A stretch of 64,000 bases of DNA from Gluconacetobacter takamatsuzukensis (GCF_014174275.1 NZ_JABEQK010000011.1:62001-126000), one strand, 5' to 3'. Positions 47,313-57,224 are shown, counted from the stretch's first letter. Translations and numbers: made by a program. Notes: generated from the sequence alone by a model not told the origin.

Positions 47313-49802
47313 TTAGAAATCGAGATTTGCCCGCACATAATACATTCCACCATTGAATCCGTACGGGGAGTTTCTGTTGTAGATATTCGCCCCCGTGGAA
47401 CTGCTCAGTGCGCTGGCCGCCTGACGGGTCGGGTATTTATTGAACAGGTTATCGGCGCCCACGGCCAGATAGAGTCTGGGGATCACCCGGTATCCGACCT
47501 CGAGATCGGTCAGGAAAGCCGGCTTCTGCAGCTGCCACTGCGATGCGTCGGTCGTGGGGGATTCGATATTGACCACAGAACCGTAGCGCATTTCCTGGAC
47601 GAAGAGGGAGAATTTTCCGAACCGCCAGTCCATGGAAAGATTTTCCCGGTTCTTCGGCGCGCTACGCAGCATGACTTCCTGCACATAGGAATTGAAGTAA
47701 CTCAGGCCCATGTTCTGGATTACCTGCGGCGCCTTGGCATGACTCCGCATCTCGTTATCCGTCAGATTCACGCCGAGCGAGAATTTGAACGTTCCGGCGC
47801 GCGGCGTATGCAGCATGTAGCTGGCCTGGAGATTACCACCGAACGTATTGGTATTTCCGATATTCGCGAAATAGGTGGCGTTCGTCACCCCCGTGAGGCC
47901 GGCGGCCGCAAGGATGGATTCCACCTGCGTACCGGCGAAGGTCGTCGTGCTGTAGATGCGGTCATTGATGGCGATATAATAGAGATTCCCGGTAATCTCG
48001 AAATCGTCGATCGGGTTCATGTCTACCCCGACGCTGAAGCTGCGCGAATATTCGCCCTTCAACGGCTGCGCGCCCAGCGCGCGCGCTGCGGCACTGCTGC
48101 CCGGCAGCGTATCCACGGAATAGCCGACATGCGGCGACGAATAGAAATAATTCTCTTGGCCCAGGGTCGGCGGCCGATATCCCGTGTTGATGCTGGCCCG
48201 GATGGCATAGCGCTTGGAGAAATTATATCGCGTACCGACAGAGCCGGTGACTACGGTTGGTAGGCGGCTATATCCCGTGGCATGACCGCCCAGCGTCCAT
48301 TCCCATTTTTTTGTTACAAAAAAATCGAGATTGACGAAGCCGTCATAGACGTCGCGGTTATTATTGGTCGCGGAAAGGGGCGGATTACCGGCATGGTCGG
48401 TCGCGCCCGGATTAGCGGCCTTGCCGGCACTCGGTCCCGCGAGGATCGGTACGCCTCCATCCGCCCAAGAGGCATATTCGCCCTCGCCCATCTGGAACGT
48501 ATCGTGCCGGTATTCGGTACCGAACGAAAGGCCCACCGGGCGGGGCAGGAAGCCCAGATCGATGCTCTTCGAGCCCTTGAAGCCCGCGCTCAGTTCGCTG
48601 ACCGTCGTCTGACCATCATAGAAGTTCGTCGGGCTGTCCAGGCCGTATGTCGGGTTGTTCGAGTGCATATTGTAATATTGCTGTTCGTCCCTCGCATAGT
48701 TCACATAGGCATCCCATGCGATGTCATGAAAGGACTTGCCCTTGAACCCCGTATTGACCTGAAAATCGTTCTCCTCCATGTCGAGATAAGGCTGCATGCC
48801 GTATGGATACAGGGCCTCCACCGTCTGCGCGTCGGCAGGGCTGCGATACGTGTTGGCCACATGCACATTCCGATGACCGTATGTCGACGTATTATAAAAC
48901 GAGACATTGTCGGTAATAGGAATGCCGATATTGTCGCCGATGGTCTCGGTGGTCGTCTTCGGCAGGCCGAGATTGCGCTGAACGTCACGACCCACCACTG
49001 CGGCACGCGGGTCGGGCTGGCCGTTCGCCAGCGGGTAATACATGGTACCGACATAATCGCCGCTGCGATTGGTCGGAAGCTGATGCAGGATCTGGAATCC
49101 GAGGTCCGCATAGCCCCCCTTGCGGCCAATCGCAAAGGAATAATTTCCCGTCGCATCGATGCTCTGGCCGTCACCCGCGTAATATCCACTGTTCTTGAAG
49201 TTTATTGATCCACCATGCGTGTTTTTTTTCAAAACGATATTGATGGCGCCGGCGATCGCATCCTGTCCATAGAGCGCGCTGGCGCCCTCGGTGATCACTT
49301 CGACATGATCCACCAGCGAAATGGGAATCAGCGAGATATCTGTCGGTTCCGACCCCCAGTTCGGCGCGGCGAGCGCATTGAGGTTGGCGCCGATATGCCT
49401 GCGGTGACCATCGACCAGGATCAATGTGTGATCGGGCGAAAGGCCGCGCAACTGGATGGTCTGGGTTAGCGAACTCGCGCCGCCGCCGCCGAGCGGTGGG
49501 GACGAGACATCCGGCGACATCTGGGCCAGCGCCTGCGTCAAATTGGATTGCCCCGTCGCGAGAAGCTGGGCACCGGAGACGACCGTGACCTGGACGGTGC
49601 TGTGCCGCTTCGTGGAGGTCGAGATCGCCGAATTGCCCGGCAGCACCGTGCCGGTGACCGTGACATTCTCTTCCTTCTCGGTCAGGTCCTTGATGGCGGC
49701 GGCGGCGGTATCGGCCCATGCGCTCCGCCCTGCACCGAGGCCACAGAAGAAGACGCTACAAAGCAAAGTGGCACGATAGGCACGGGAATGTTTCATGATC
49801 AC
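47313..49802 (-). CDS. TonB-dependent outer-membrane receptor
   Basis: An 829-residue receptor of the larger CirA/BtuB-like organic-substrate type. The signal peptide ends near residue 30 (SAWAD). The plug contains NVTVTGT, QALAQMSPDVSS, IQLRGLSPDHTLILVDGHR and LYGQDAIAGAINIVLKK; the barrel ends YVRANLDF with the terminal phenylalanine. The start is taken as GTG 49802, 6 bases after AAGGAGA; ATG 49796 is also possible. It sits in the middle of a catabolic operon, between an M20 amidohydrolase and an ABC importer, so it probably imports the organic substrate of this island. Confidence 0.9.
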   Translation of the reverse strand: MIMKHSRAYRATLLCSVFFCGLGAGRSAWADTAAAAIKDLTEKEENVTVTGTVLPGNSAISTSTKRHSTVQVTVVSGAQLLATGQSNLTQALAQMSPDVSSPPLGGGGASSLTQTIQLRGLSPDHTLILVDGHRRHIGANLNALAAPNWGSEPTDISLIPISLVDHVEVITEGASALYGQDAIAGAINIVLKKNTHGGSINFKNSGYYAGDGQSIDATGNYSFAIGRKGGYADLGFQILHQLPTNRSGDYVGTMYYPLANGQPDPRAAVVGRDVQRNLGLPKTTTETIGDNIGIPITDNVSFYNTSTYGHRNVHVANTYRSPADAQTVEALYPYGMQPYLDMEENDFQVNTGFKGKSFHDIAWDAYVNYARDEQQYYNMHSNNPTYGLDSPTNFYDGQTTVSELSAGFKGSKSIDLGFLPRPVGLSFGTEYRHDTFQMGEGEYASWADGGVPILAGPSAGKAANPGATDHAGNPPLSATNNNRDVYDGFVNLDFFVTKKWEWTLGGHATGYSRLPTVVTGSVGTRYNFSKRYAIRASINTGYRPPTLGQENYFYSSPHVGYSVDTLPGSSAAARALGAQPLKGEYSRSFSVGVDMNPIDDFEITGNLYYIAINDRIYSTTTFAGTQVESILAAAGLTGVTNATYFANIGNTNTFGGNLQASYMLHTPRAGTFKFSLGVNLTDNEMRSHAKAPQVIQNMGLSYFNSYVQEVMLRSAPKNRENLSMDWRFGKFSLFVQEMRYGSVVNIESPTTDASQWQLQKPAFLTDLEVGYRVIPRLYLAVGADNLFNKYPTRQAASALSSSTGANIYNRNSPYGFNGGMYYVRANLDF

Positions 49803-49906
49803 GGAAGATCTCCTTGTTCTCGGAACCGACTCTCGAACGGCTGACAGTCACCTTTATTTTCAATTCGTAACGTTAAGAACCAACCGCGTTCGCAGCCGGT
49901 CTCCTT

Positions 49907-51196
49907 CTATTCATGCATCTGACCGATATGCGCGATGGCGAAGGCCACGACCTCGATGGCGCGTCCCAGATCATCGATCTCCATCATCTCGTCCGGATTA
50001 TGGCTGCCGTGCGCATTGCGGATGAAGATCATGGCAGTCGGGATTCCGACCTCCGCGAATGTTGCGGCGTCGTGACCCGCGCCGCTGGGCATATCCTGGG
50101 TCGGGATGCCGTAATGGGCGCAGCCCTCGCGCAGGAGCGCCATCAGGGGGGGAGACATCAGCGCGGGCGTGCTGCCCGTGCGCTCTCCCAATTCGAAGCG
50201 CGCACCCGTCTGCGCCTCGATGGACCGGATGTTCGCCATAAGCGCCATCTCCGCCGCGTGGAGCGCTGCCTCGTCCTGGCTTCTGACATCGATGCACAGA
50301 TCGACCTCGCCGGCGACCTTGGAGAAGGAATGCCGATCGGGATGGGTCGAGACCTGGCCGAACGTGACGGTCAGGTCCGCGCCGGATTCCTGCGCCTGCT
50401 GCCAGTAATCGTCCATCGCGCAGATCAGGCGCCCGGCGGCCAGGGCGGCGTCGCGGCGGTCGGCACGCGGGGTAGCGCCGGAATGGGCATACTCCCCGAT
50501 GCAGCGCATGTTCCGGTATCTGAAGCTGCCGCGGATACCGGTTACGATCCCGACGGGCAGCCCTGCGTTCAGCAGGCCGGATGTCTGCTCTATGTGCGGC
50601 TCGATATAGGCGACGATCTCCTCGCGGGACAGCAGCGTTCTGCCCGCGCGCACCGCATCGGGCACGAAGCCCAAGGCGGCCATGTGCGCCGCGAGGCTCA
50701 TGCCCGTATCGCTGCGCCGCACGCGGTCCAGCGCCTCGGGCGCCAGTTTGCCCAGTGCCGTCCTGCTGCCGATATAGCTGTGGGGAAACCAGCAGCTTTC
50801 CTCGGCGCGCAGGGCGACGACCGTGAGATCATGAACCGGCACGATACCACGGGCGACCAGCATGGACTGCAGCGCGATGCCGAGGATGACCCCGGCCGCG
50901 CCATCGAAATTGCCCCCGTGCGGGACCGAATCCATGTGCGAACCGATCAGGACGTGGCGCCCGCGCACCCGACCTGGAATGGTGACGAACATATTGCCTG
51001 CCGGATCGTGGCGGACTTCGGCGCCGAAGGCACTGCCTGCCTCGGCGACGATCTGGAACGCCAGGCATTCGCCCTCCCCATACGCCACGCGCGTCACGCC
51101 CGGATCGGCCTGCGTTCCGAGGGCAAGCGCATCGAGAAGCCTGCGCGCGAGATCGACGGCCGGCGCGAAATCGGTGGAATCAGGGAAGGTCGTCAT
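49907..51196 (-). CDS. M20 amidohydrolase: N-carbamoylase/allantoate amidohydrolase family
   Basis: A 429-residue binuclear zinc amidase of the AllC/HyuC/beta-ureidopropionase group. Metal residues are visible: His87 (GSHMDSVPHGG), Asp98 (NFDGAAGV), Glu132-Glu133 (RAEESCWFP) and a late histidine in NAHGSHNPDEM; the dimer-lid block is YAHSGATPRADRRDA. The usual EEGSRF following the acidic pair is ESCWF here, which may alter substrate choice. Family members split N-carbamoyl amino acids or allantoate. ATG 51196 lies 2 bases after the aldolase stop, so the two are coupled. Confidence 0.88.
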   Translation of the reverse strand: MTTFPDSTDFAPAVDLARRLLDALALGTQADPGVTRVAYGEGECLAFQIVAEAGSAFGAEVRHDPAGNMFVTIPGRVRGRHVLIGSHMDSVPHGGNFDGAAGVILGIALQSMLVARGIVPVHDLTVVALRAEESCWFPHSYIGSRTALGKLAPEALDRVRRSDTGMSLAAHMAALGFVPDAVRAGRTLLSREEIVAYIEPHIEQTSGLLNAGLPVGIVTGIRGSFRYRNMRCIGEYAHSGATPRADRRDAALAAGRLICAMDDYWQQAQESGADLTVTFGQVSTHPDRHSFSKVAGEVDLCIDVRSQDEAALHAAEMALMANIRSIEAQTGARFELGERTGSTPALMSPPLMALLREGCAHYGIPTQDMPSGAGHDAATFAEVGIPTAMIFIRNAHGSHNPDEMMEIDDLGRAIEVVAFAIAHIGQMHE

Positions 51197-51198
51197 CG

Positions 51199-51987
51199 TC
51201 AGTCCCGGTTCGCCAGCTTGTGAAGCTGCGGTACGGCGGCCCGCGCCGCGTTGAGCACCATCGCCGCATCGTTCTGGTAGGGAATCCAGGTAGCGCCGGC
51301 CGCCAGCCATCGGGCCGCCATCTCCGGGCTCTGCGCGCTAATGCCGAACGGCACGCGGTGCTCGCGGCACCGAGCGAAGACTTCCTCATAGGCGGCTAGA
51401 AGCTTCGGGTTTTGCAGGTCGCCAGGGATGCCCAGATCCTGCGACAGATCGTCCGGACCGATCATGATGCCGCTCAGCCCCTCGACCTTGAGGATCTCGG
51501 GCAGGTTGTCGATCGCCCTGCGGCTTTCGATCATGGCCACGCTCAGCGTCTGGTTGTTCAGGATCTCGATGATTTCCCTCGGCGTACCCGCCCAGTAATC
51601 GGTATGGGGGCCCTTGAGATTCATCGGCCGGTTGCCGAGCGGATAATATTTCGTCGCCTCGATGATCGTCCGCAGTTGATCGGCCGTTTCGATCGACGGC
51701 AGAAGCAGGCCCTGCGCGCCGGCATCGAGCGCCCGCGTCAGATCATGCGGCTTGAGCGTTCCCGGCGGCCGGACGATCGGCGTAAGGCCCGAGGCGCGGG
51801 CCAGCATGGCCAGCGCGCCGACCGTCTCCAGCGAGAAATCGGTGTGTTCCATCTCGATGATGACGAAATCAAAATCGGCGGATGCCAGGATGCCGACCAC
51901 CCGGGGGTGCGGGCACAGGGTGATCCATGTTCCGAAAGCAGGCTTTTTCTGCGCCCATAGATCATAGACCGGATTTTTCCTGATCAT
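51199..51987 (-). CDS. HpcH/HpaI-family class II aldolase
   Basis: A 262-residue metal-dependent aldolase that splits 2-keto acids into pyruvate and an aldehyde (or oxaloacetate/glyoxylate variants). The catalytic His48 lies in IIEMEHTDFS, metal ligands are expected in MIESRRAIDNL (Glu) and GPDDLS (Asp), and GLLLPSIET is the usual barrel block. ATG 51987 is preceded by GAGAGAAGA; the frame extends to 52011. It lies between a D-2-hydroxyacid dehydrogenase and an M20 amidase in one - operon and probably performs the carbon-carbon cleavage step of the pathway. Confidence 0.88.
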   Translation of the reverse strand: MIRKNPVYDLWAQKKPAFGTWITLCPHPRVVGILASADFDFVIIEMEHTDFSLETVGALAMLARASGLTPIVRPPGTLKPHDLTRALDAGAQGLLLPSIETADQLRTIIEATKYYPLGNRPMNLKGPHTDYWAGTPREIIEILNNQTLSVAMIESRRAIDNLPEILKVEGLSGIMIGPDDLSQDLGIPGDLQNPKLLAAYEEVFARCREHRVPFGISAQSPEMAARWLAAGATWIPYQNDAAMVLNAARAAVPQLHKLANRD

Positions 51988-52034
51988 TCTCTTCTCTCTT
52001 TCTTCAAGCACGTTGCAGGCAGGCCGGACGACGT

Positions 52035-53000
52035 TCAGTCGCCGCGCCAGACCTGCGGATTGACGAGATATTCCGGCCGCCGGCCGTTCAGCACGTCGAC
52101 TACCTGGCCGGCCACCTGGCTGGCGGTGCGTTCCATGGCTTCCTCGGTCGCCCCGCCGGTATGCGGCGAGAGCAGGATGCCGGGCTCCGCCACGAACGGG
52201 CTATCGGCCGGGAGCGGCTCCTTGTCGAACACATCCATCGCCGCGCCGGAAAGCTGGCCCGAGCGGACGGCGGCGATCAGCGCCGGGCCATCCACCAGCG
52301 CGCCACGCGCCGTATTGACCAGGATCGCCCCCGGCTTCAGCGCCGCGAGGCGGGCGGCATCGAACATGCCGCGCGTGCGGTCGTTCAGCACCTGATGCAG
52401 CGAGACGATATCGACCTGAGCCAGGGCCTGCTCCAGCACGGGCGCCGCCACGAAGCCGGCCGCCGCGATCTCCTCGACGGGAACGCTCGGGCTATGCACC
52501 AGAATCTTCATGCCGAATGCTGCATGCGCCATCTCCGCCGTCAGGCGGCCGATGCGCCCGAAACCGACGATCAGCAGGGTCTTGCCGCTGATTTCGTGGA
52601 ATTCCCGGCTGTAGCGATAATCGAAGCGCCCCTCGCGCGTGGCGGTATCGCAACGGCAGACCCGCTTCGCCAACGCCAGCATCTGGGTGATCGCCAGTTC
52701 CGCTACCGAGCGCACATTGGCATAGGGCGTGAACACGACGGGCAGGCCAATCGACGTGGCATAGGCGACATCGACCGGATCGAGCCCGATGCCATGATTG
52801 CCGACGACCTTCAACTGCGCCCCGGCCTCGATCGCCGCGCGGTTCAGCCCGGCATTACGGGTAATCACGGCATCCGCATCGGTGATTTCACGCGCCACGA
52901 CCTGCATATCGGAGGAGGACGCTGACACGACTTCTATGCCACCAGCACGCAGGATTTCCACGCCGCGCGGATGGATCGGCTGAATCAGAAGACATTTCAT
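52035..53000 (-). CDS. D-isomer-specific 2-hydroxyacid dehydrogenase
   Basis: A 321-residue NAD(P)-dependent enzyme of the SerA/GhrA/DdlH type. The Rossmann motif is VGFGRIG (145-151). Catalytic residues are Arg in NTARGALVDG, Glu in DKEP and His in LSPHTGG. It interconverts a D-2-hydroxyacid and its 2-oxoacid in the cytoplasm. Six bases separate it from the deacetylase-like gene upstream. The downstream aldolase needs a 2-oxoacid, which this enzyme could supply. Confidence 0.9.
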   Translation of the reverse strand: MKCLLIQPIHPRGVEILRAGGIEVVSASSSDMQVVAREITDADAVITRNAGLNRAAIEAGAQLKVVGNHGIGLDPVDVAYATSIGLPVVFTPYANVRSVAELAITQMLALAKRVCRCDTATREGRFDYRYSREFHEISGKTLLIVGFGRIGRLTAEMAHAAFGMKILVHSPSVPVEEIAAAGFVAAPVLEQALAQVDIVSLHQVLNDRTRGMFDAARLAALKPGAILVNTARGALVDGPALIAAVRSGQLSGAAMDVFDKEPLPADSPFVAEPGILLSPHTGGATEEAMERTASQVAGQVVDVLNGRRPEYLVNPQVWRGD

Positions 53001-53006
53001 GAGACT

Positions 53007-53927
53007 CTACTCCGCTGCCTCGAACCGTTCATGCAACCCGCGCGCCTCGACCGAGGTGACGAACTGCCCTTTGCGAGCCGAGACTTCTTCGAGAAAGCGG
53101 CGATATCGATCGAGCCATGCCGCATCCTGGACCGATGCCGTGTGAAAGAGGCAATGGACGATCTGCGGCGTGCCGGACTCTTCGGCCCGATTCACGATCA
53201 CATTCCATATTCTCAGCAGATTTTCCAGATCTGACTGCTCCACATGCAGGATATTGCCATAGGCGCTCCCCAGACCATCGGAGCCGATCGGAATTTCGAG
53301 GACATTCGATACCGGCTGCCCACGCCACGGCGCGCGCGGGGCGAGCGGCAGCATGGCCGCCGTAGTGGGCGCCTCGGTCCACACGCTTTCCCGATCCGGA
53401 CGGTCCAGGCCGGGGCAGCATGAATAATCGACCAGCAGGCCAGCCTGTTCCAGCAGCGCGTTCATGAAGGGCGCGTAGGCATAATGGCCGCCACGATAGG
53501 CCACCGGACTGATGCCGGAGCGCTCCAGCAGAAGGCGGCACTGCTCCATCACCTCAGTGACGTGGGCACGCTCGCCGAAACGGACCCCAGCGCCCTTGAT
53601 TTCCTCATGAAGATGGATCGCCACATCGGCACCACCCGCGCAGGCCTCACGATACAGATCGGCAAGCGCCCCCTCGTAAAAGGCCGCACGGCAATATGTG
53701 CCACTATGCGGCGTAAGGACATATTTTCCGTCCGTCAGGTCACGCATGATCGGCATCAGCGTGCGCAAATCCACGAGCGCCTGATCGGGGTCGGGAGGAT
53801 CGATCCGGAAATCGCGGCCCGGGTCGAAGGGCGCAAAAACCAACCAGTTCACATCGACAACAGGGACCAGATAGACGCGGTTGTCATCCGCACCAAACAC
53901 CATGTTCGTCACCATAAAATCTGACAA
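53007..53927 (-). CDS. NodB-fold (polysaccharide deacetylase-like) hydrolase
   Basis: A 306-residue protein with features of the carbohydrate-esterase 4/NodB fold: Asp25 in VPVVDVNW, His105-x-His107 in IHLHEE, Arg145 and His148 in YRGGHYAYAP, and a late histidine in CLFHTAS. No signal peptide is seen, so it acts on a cytoplasmic metabolite. Some members, such as PuuE, hydrolyse allantoin or other cyclic amides rather than sugars, which suits the amidohydrolase and creatininase-like neighbours. It is the first gene of the long - operon. The reaction is not proven by sequence. Confidence 0.6.
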   Translation of the reverse strand: MSDFMVTNMVFGADDNRVYLVPVVDVNWLVFAPFDPGRDFRIDPPDPDQALVDLRTLMPIMRDLTDGKYVLTPHSGTYCRAAFYEGALADLYREACAGGADVAIHLHEEIKGAGVRFGERAHVTEVMEQCRLLLERSGISPVAYRGGHYAYAPFMNALLEQAGLLVDYSCCPGLDRPDRESVWTEAPTTAAMLPLAPRAPWRGQPVSNVLEIPIGSDGLGSAYGNILHVEQSDLENLLRIWNVIVNRAEESGTPQIVHCLFHTASVQDAAWLDRYRRFLEEVSARKGQFVTSVEARGLHERFEAAE

Positions 53928-54140
53928 TGCCTATTTTTATATAGGACGATGCCGCATCGGAACAATTCGGTTGTCGTTATGCATTGATAAGGCAACCCGG
54001 ATAATGGGAAAAAGCGGCGCCAGATTCGTCAGGAAGGGAAAACATGGTTTTCCTGACGTCTGAAATCAGGGAACATATGGTTTATCCCGGACGGGAAGGC
54101 ATCATAGAATTCCACAGGCACAGAAACCCGGAGCCATGAC
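53928..54140. promoter_or_regulatory. Divergent control region of catabolic island 2
   Basis: A 213-base gap between the - operon (starting 53927) and the + VOC/OPT pair (starting 54141). AT content rises near 53925-53945. It should hold both promoters. I do not recognise a specific operator; the HutC-like core GTnnAnAC is not seen here. Confidence 0.45.
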
Positions 54141-54554
54141 ATGCCTTCTCCTTTCCATCTCGCCTTTCCTGTTGACGATCTGGAATCCACACGTTTCTTC
54201 TACGGAACCGTTCTCGGTTGTCCGGAGGGGCGAAGCACAGATAAATGGATCGATTTCGATCTGTTCGGGCACCAGATTGTCGCCCACCTCCTCCCCTCCA
54301 CCCAATCGGGAACCAGTCCGGTGGATGGGCATAATGTTCCCATCCCGCATTTCGGCGTCGTGATGGGAATGGATGAATGGAACCAGTTGGTCGACAGACT
54401 GAAGAGCCACAACATTCCGTTCGGGATGGAACCCCAGATCCGCTTCGGTGGCCTGCCCGGCGAGCAGGCCACCACCTTCGTGCTCGACCCTTCCGGCAAC
54501 GCGCTCGAATTCAAGGCCTTCCGCGACATGAACAAGCTGTTCGCGAAGCAATAG
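54141..54554 (+). CDS. VOC/glyoxalase-family protein
   Basis: A 137-residue vicinal-oxygen-chelate protein made of two beta-alpha-beta-beta-beta modules. Likely metal ligands are His6 (SPFHLAFPV), His70 (IPHFGVV) and Glu123 (NALEFKAF), the pattern of extradiol-dioxygenase-like VOC enzymes; NALEFKAF with DPSGN is typical of the C-terminal module. It could be an isomerase, lyase or dioxygenase on a small acid. It precedes the OPT transporter by 88 bases on the same strand. Confidence 0.82.
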   Translation: MPSPFHLAFPVDDLESTRFFYGTVLGCPEGRSTDKWIDFDLFGHQIVAHLLPSTQSGTSPVDGHNVPIPHFGVVMGMDEWNQLVDRLKSHNIPFGMEPQIRFGGLPGEQATTFVLDPSGNALEFKAFRDMNKLFAKQ

Positions 54555-54642
54555 GCCCCAAGGCCGCCCGCTCCACCACGGACAGGCGCGGGCGGCGCGT
54601 GGCCCGTGCCCCAGTGCCGCCCGGCATCCGGTGACACCAGCC

Positions 54643-56244
54643 ATGACAGAGCCCGACGCGCGGACTCCCAAGGTTTTCTCGCTCGCAATTCTTCCCCTGA
54701 TCGTCGTTCTTTCCGCGCTTGGGGCGATCGTGGGACTTCAGTTGATCACCACCCTCGGGGTAACGACCAATACGGGCCTGATCGGCGCTCTGGTGGCCAT
54801 GGGTGCCGGACGTATCCCATTCGCCCTGTTCCGCACCTACCGCTCCAAGCAGGTTCAGAACCTGGCCCAGAGCGCGGTCTCTGCCGCTTGTTTCGGCGCG
54901 GCCAATGCCATGCTACTGCCGATCGGCATTCCCTATCTCCTGGGCCGCCAGGACCTGATCATGCCACTGTTCGCGGGGGTTTCCTGCGCCACCTTTCTCG
55001 ATGCCTTCATGCTTTACCGGCTTTTCGGCACCACCGCGTTTCCCGAGAGCGGCGCCTGGCCCTCCGGCGTGGCCATCGCCGAGACCATCCGGCTGGGAGA
55101 CAGCGGAGGGCGCAAGGTCGCCGTCATGGTCGGCGGCATGGCGCTGGGGCTCGCAGGCTATGCGGCGAGCATTCCAATGGCCGCCTTCGGCACCGCGCTG
55201 ATCGGCAATGCCTGGGCGCTCTCGATGTTCTCCGCCGGCCTGCTGGCCGCCGGCTACGGCGTCGCCGCGCGGCTCGGCCACGCCATCGCCGCCAGCTTTC
55301 CCGACGTGGCCCCGGACCCGCATTTCCTGCCCCACGGCATGCTGGCGGGGGCCAGCATCGTCGCACTCATACAGGTCGTTCACACGCTGCTGCGCCGGGA
55401 CGCGAGGGCGGACCTCTCCGGGCGCCGCAAGCCGGGGCGGACGTTGGCCATGGGGCTTTCGGCGTTCCTGGTGCTGGTCGTCGGCCTCTCGGCGGTCAGC
55501 GGCGTCGCCTCGGGCATGTCGCCAAAGCTGCTCATTGTCTTCGTTCTCTACACCGCCTTCTCGGCTTTCGTGCACGAGGTGGTCGTGGGGCTCGCGGCCA
55601 TGCATTCGGGGTGGTTTCCCGCCTTTGCCATCGCCCTGATCACGCTCCTGCTCGGCGGCCTCGTCGGTTTTCCGCTGCCGGCGCTGGCCATCCTGGTGGG
55701 CTTCACCAGCGCGACCGGGCCCGCCTTCGCGGACATGGGCTACGACCTGAAGGCGGGCTTCCTGTTGCGCGGCAGCGGCGCCGATCCGGCCCTGGAACGC
55801 GAAGGCCGACATCAGCAGTTCCTGGCGGCCTGCGTCGCCTTCGTGACCGCCGGCGCGGTGGTGATGCTGACCTGGCGGGGCTATTTCAGCCATGACCTGT
55901 TTTCGCCGGCGACGCGGGTGTTCGCCGCCACCATCCATGGTAGCGTTCACGCTTCCGTCGCCCGCTCCCTGCTGTTCTGGGCCTTGCCGGGCATCATGTT
56001 GCAGACACTCGGCGGCCAACGGCGGCAGCTCGGCGTGCTGCTCGCAACCGGGCTGCTGATCGGCAAAACTCATGCCGGCTGGGCCGTGCTGGCAGGCCTG
56101 GTTGTGCGCGCAGTCTGGACCCGGCTGAACCGAAGCGGCGATCATAGTGCCATGCGGATTTTCGCCGGAGGCGCCATAGCCGCCGATGCGCTGTCCTCCT
56201 TCCTCACCTCCTTTACGGGCGCCTTCCATCAGGATCGAAAATAG
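54643..56244 (+). CDS. OPT-family membrane transporter
   Basis: A 533-residue protein with about 14 hydrophobic helices. SALGAIVGLQLITTLGVTTN at the start and DMGYDLKAGFLLRG in the middle match the oligopeptide transporter (OPT/YSL) superfamily, whose members import small peptides, metal chelates or modified amino acids. ATG 54643 was chosen; GTG 54631 in frame is possible. It ends 11 bases before the convergent LysR gene. Together with the TonB-ABC route it gives the island two inner-membrane importers. Confidence 0.75.
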   Translation: MTEPDARTPKVFSLAILPLIVVLSALGAIVGLQLITTLGVTTNTGLIGALVAMGAGRIPFALFRTYRSKQVQNLAQSAVSAACFGAANAMLLPIGIPYLLGRQDLIMPLFAGVSCATFLDAFMLYRLFGTTAFPESGAWPSGVAIAETIRLGDSGGRKVAVMVGGMALGLAGYAASIPMAAFGTALIGNAWALSMFSAGLLAAGYGVAARLGHAIAASFPDVAPDPHFLPHGMLAGASIVALIQVVHTLLRRDARADLSGRRKPGRTLAMGLSAFLVLVVGLSAVSGVASGMSPKLLIVFVLYTAFSAFVHEVVVGLAAMHSGWFPAFAIALITLLLGGLVGFPLPALAILVGFTSATGPAFADMGYDLKAGFLLRGSGADPALEREGRHQQFLAACVAFVTAGAVVMLTWRGYFSHDLFSPATRVFAATIHGSVHASVARSLLFWALPGIMLQTLGGQRRQLGVLLATGLLIGKTHAGWAVLAGLVVRAVWTRLNRSGDHSAMRIFAGGAIAADALSSFLTSFTGAFHQDRK

Positions 56245-56255
56245 AAATCGCGCTT

Positions 56256-57224
56256 TCAGCCAAAAGAAATATTCTGCAGCGCCTTGATATCCCACGAAAT
56301 ACTGTGAAACGCGGTTCCTAGCTTCTGGTTGGCGATCGCTACCTGCAACGACGAGACGATCGCCGCCGCAGCGGGCGAAAGCCCTCCTTCACGACGCCAG
56401 AACAGGCGGATGGTGCGCGATACCTGAGGGTCGATCAGCGGCCGGCACCGGATGAAGGGGTGATTGGGATGCGGCAGCGACAGACCGGGCAGGATGGCCA
56501 TGCCCAGCCCTTCTTCGACCATCCCGCTCAGTGTGGAGAGGTTCGACACCTCGCTCACGATATTCAGCGGTATGTTCCGCGCCCGGACGACCTCATCGAT
56601 GATCTCGCGCATCCCGGTCTCGTGCGACATCGCGATGAAGGACTGGGATGCGATTTCATCCCATGCCAGCTTGCGCTTGCGCGCCAGCGGATGCGACACC
56701 GGCAGTACCGCATGCAACTGATCACGGGCGAAGGCGACTGAAGACAGTTCGGGAAAGCCCGTAATGGTGCTGCCGATTGCCAGTTCCACCATGTTCGACA
56801 ACAGAAGGGATGCCACGCCTTTCATGTTCGCATCCATGATCGTGACGCGGACACCGGGGAAATGCTGCTCGTTGACTGCCAGCACGCGGGGCATCAGCCG
56901 CGATGCCACCGATGGCAGGCAGGCGATGGCTACATGCCCATGCTTGCGTGACACCGCATCGTGCATGTCCAGCATCAGCTTGTCAAAATTCAGGAGCAGA
57001 TCGCGCAGCGGGGGCAGGAAGCTGGTGGCGAGTGGCGTCAACGCGACATTGCGCGTAGTACGTGAAAACAGGGAACTTCCAATGGAATCCTCAAGCTGTC
57101 GGATGCACTGGCTCAATGCCGACTGCGACATGTTGAGCGTGGCGGCCGCCCGTACAAAGCTGCCCTTCTCGGCGACCGTAACGAAAGCCCTGACCTGCCG
57201 GAGATTGACGTTATGGCTCGACAT
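56256..57224 (-). CDS. LysR-family transcriptional regulator
   Basis: A 322-residue LysR regulator. The N-terminal helix-turn-helix is VNLRQVRAFVTVAEKGSF...AATLNMSQSALSQCIRQLEDSIG (residues about 5-50), followed by the effector-binding domain. ATG 57224 is taken as start, since the frame out to 57374 adds a basic tail with no family counterpart; ATG 57236 is also possible. It is divergent from the maleate-isomerase-like gene across a 243-base gap and probably controls it, in the usual LysR layout. Confidence 0.9.
   Translation of the reverse strand: MSSHNVNLRQVRAFVTVAEKGSFVRAAATLNMSQSALSQCIRQLEDSIGSSLFSRTTRNVALTPLATSFLPPLRDLLLNFDKLMLDMHDAVSRKHGHVAIACLPSVASRLMPRVLAVNEQHFPGVRVTIMDANMKGVASLLLSNMVELAIGSTITGFPELSSVAFARDQLHAVLPVSHPLARKRKLAWDEIASQSFIAMSHETGMREIIDEVVRARNIPLNIVSEVSNLSTLSGMVEEGLGMAILPGLSLPHPNHPFIRCRPLIDPQVSRTIRLFWRREGGLSPAAAAIVSSLQVAIANQKLGTAFHSISWDIKALQNISFG

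Noticed and set aside
54913-56295. Long open - frame of 460 codons opposite the OPT transporter
   Set aside because: It is a high-GC shadow rich in Gly, Arg and Gln with no domain; the + strand has clear membrane helices.
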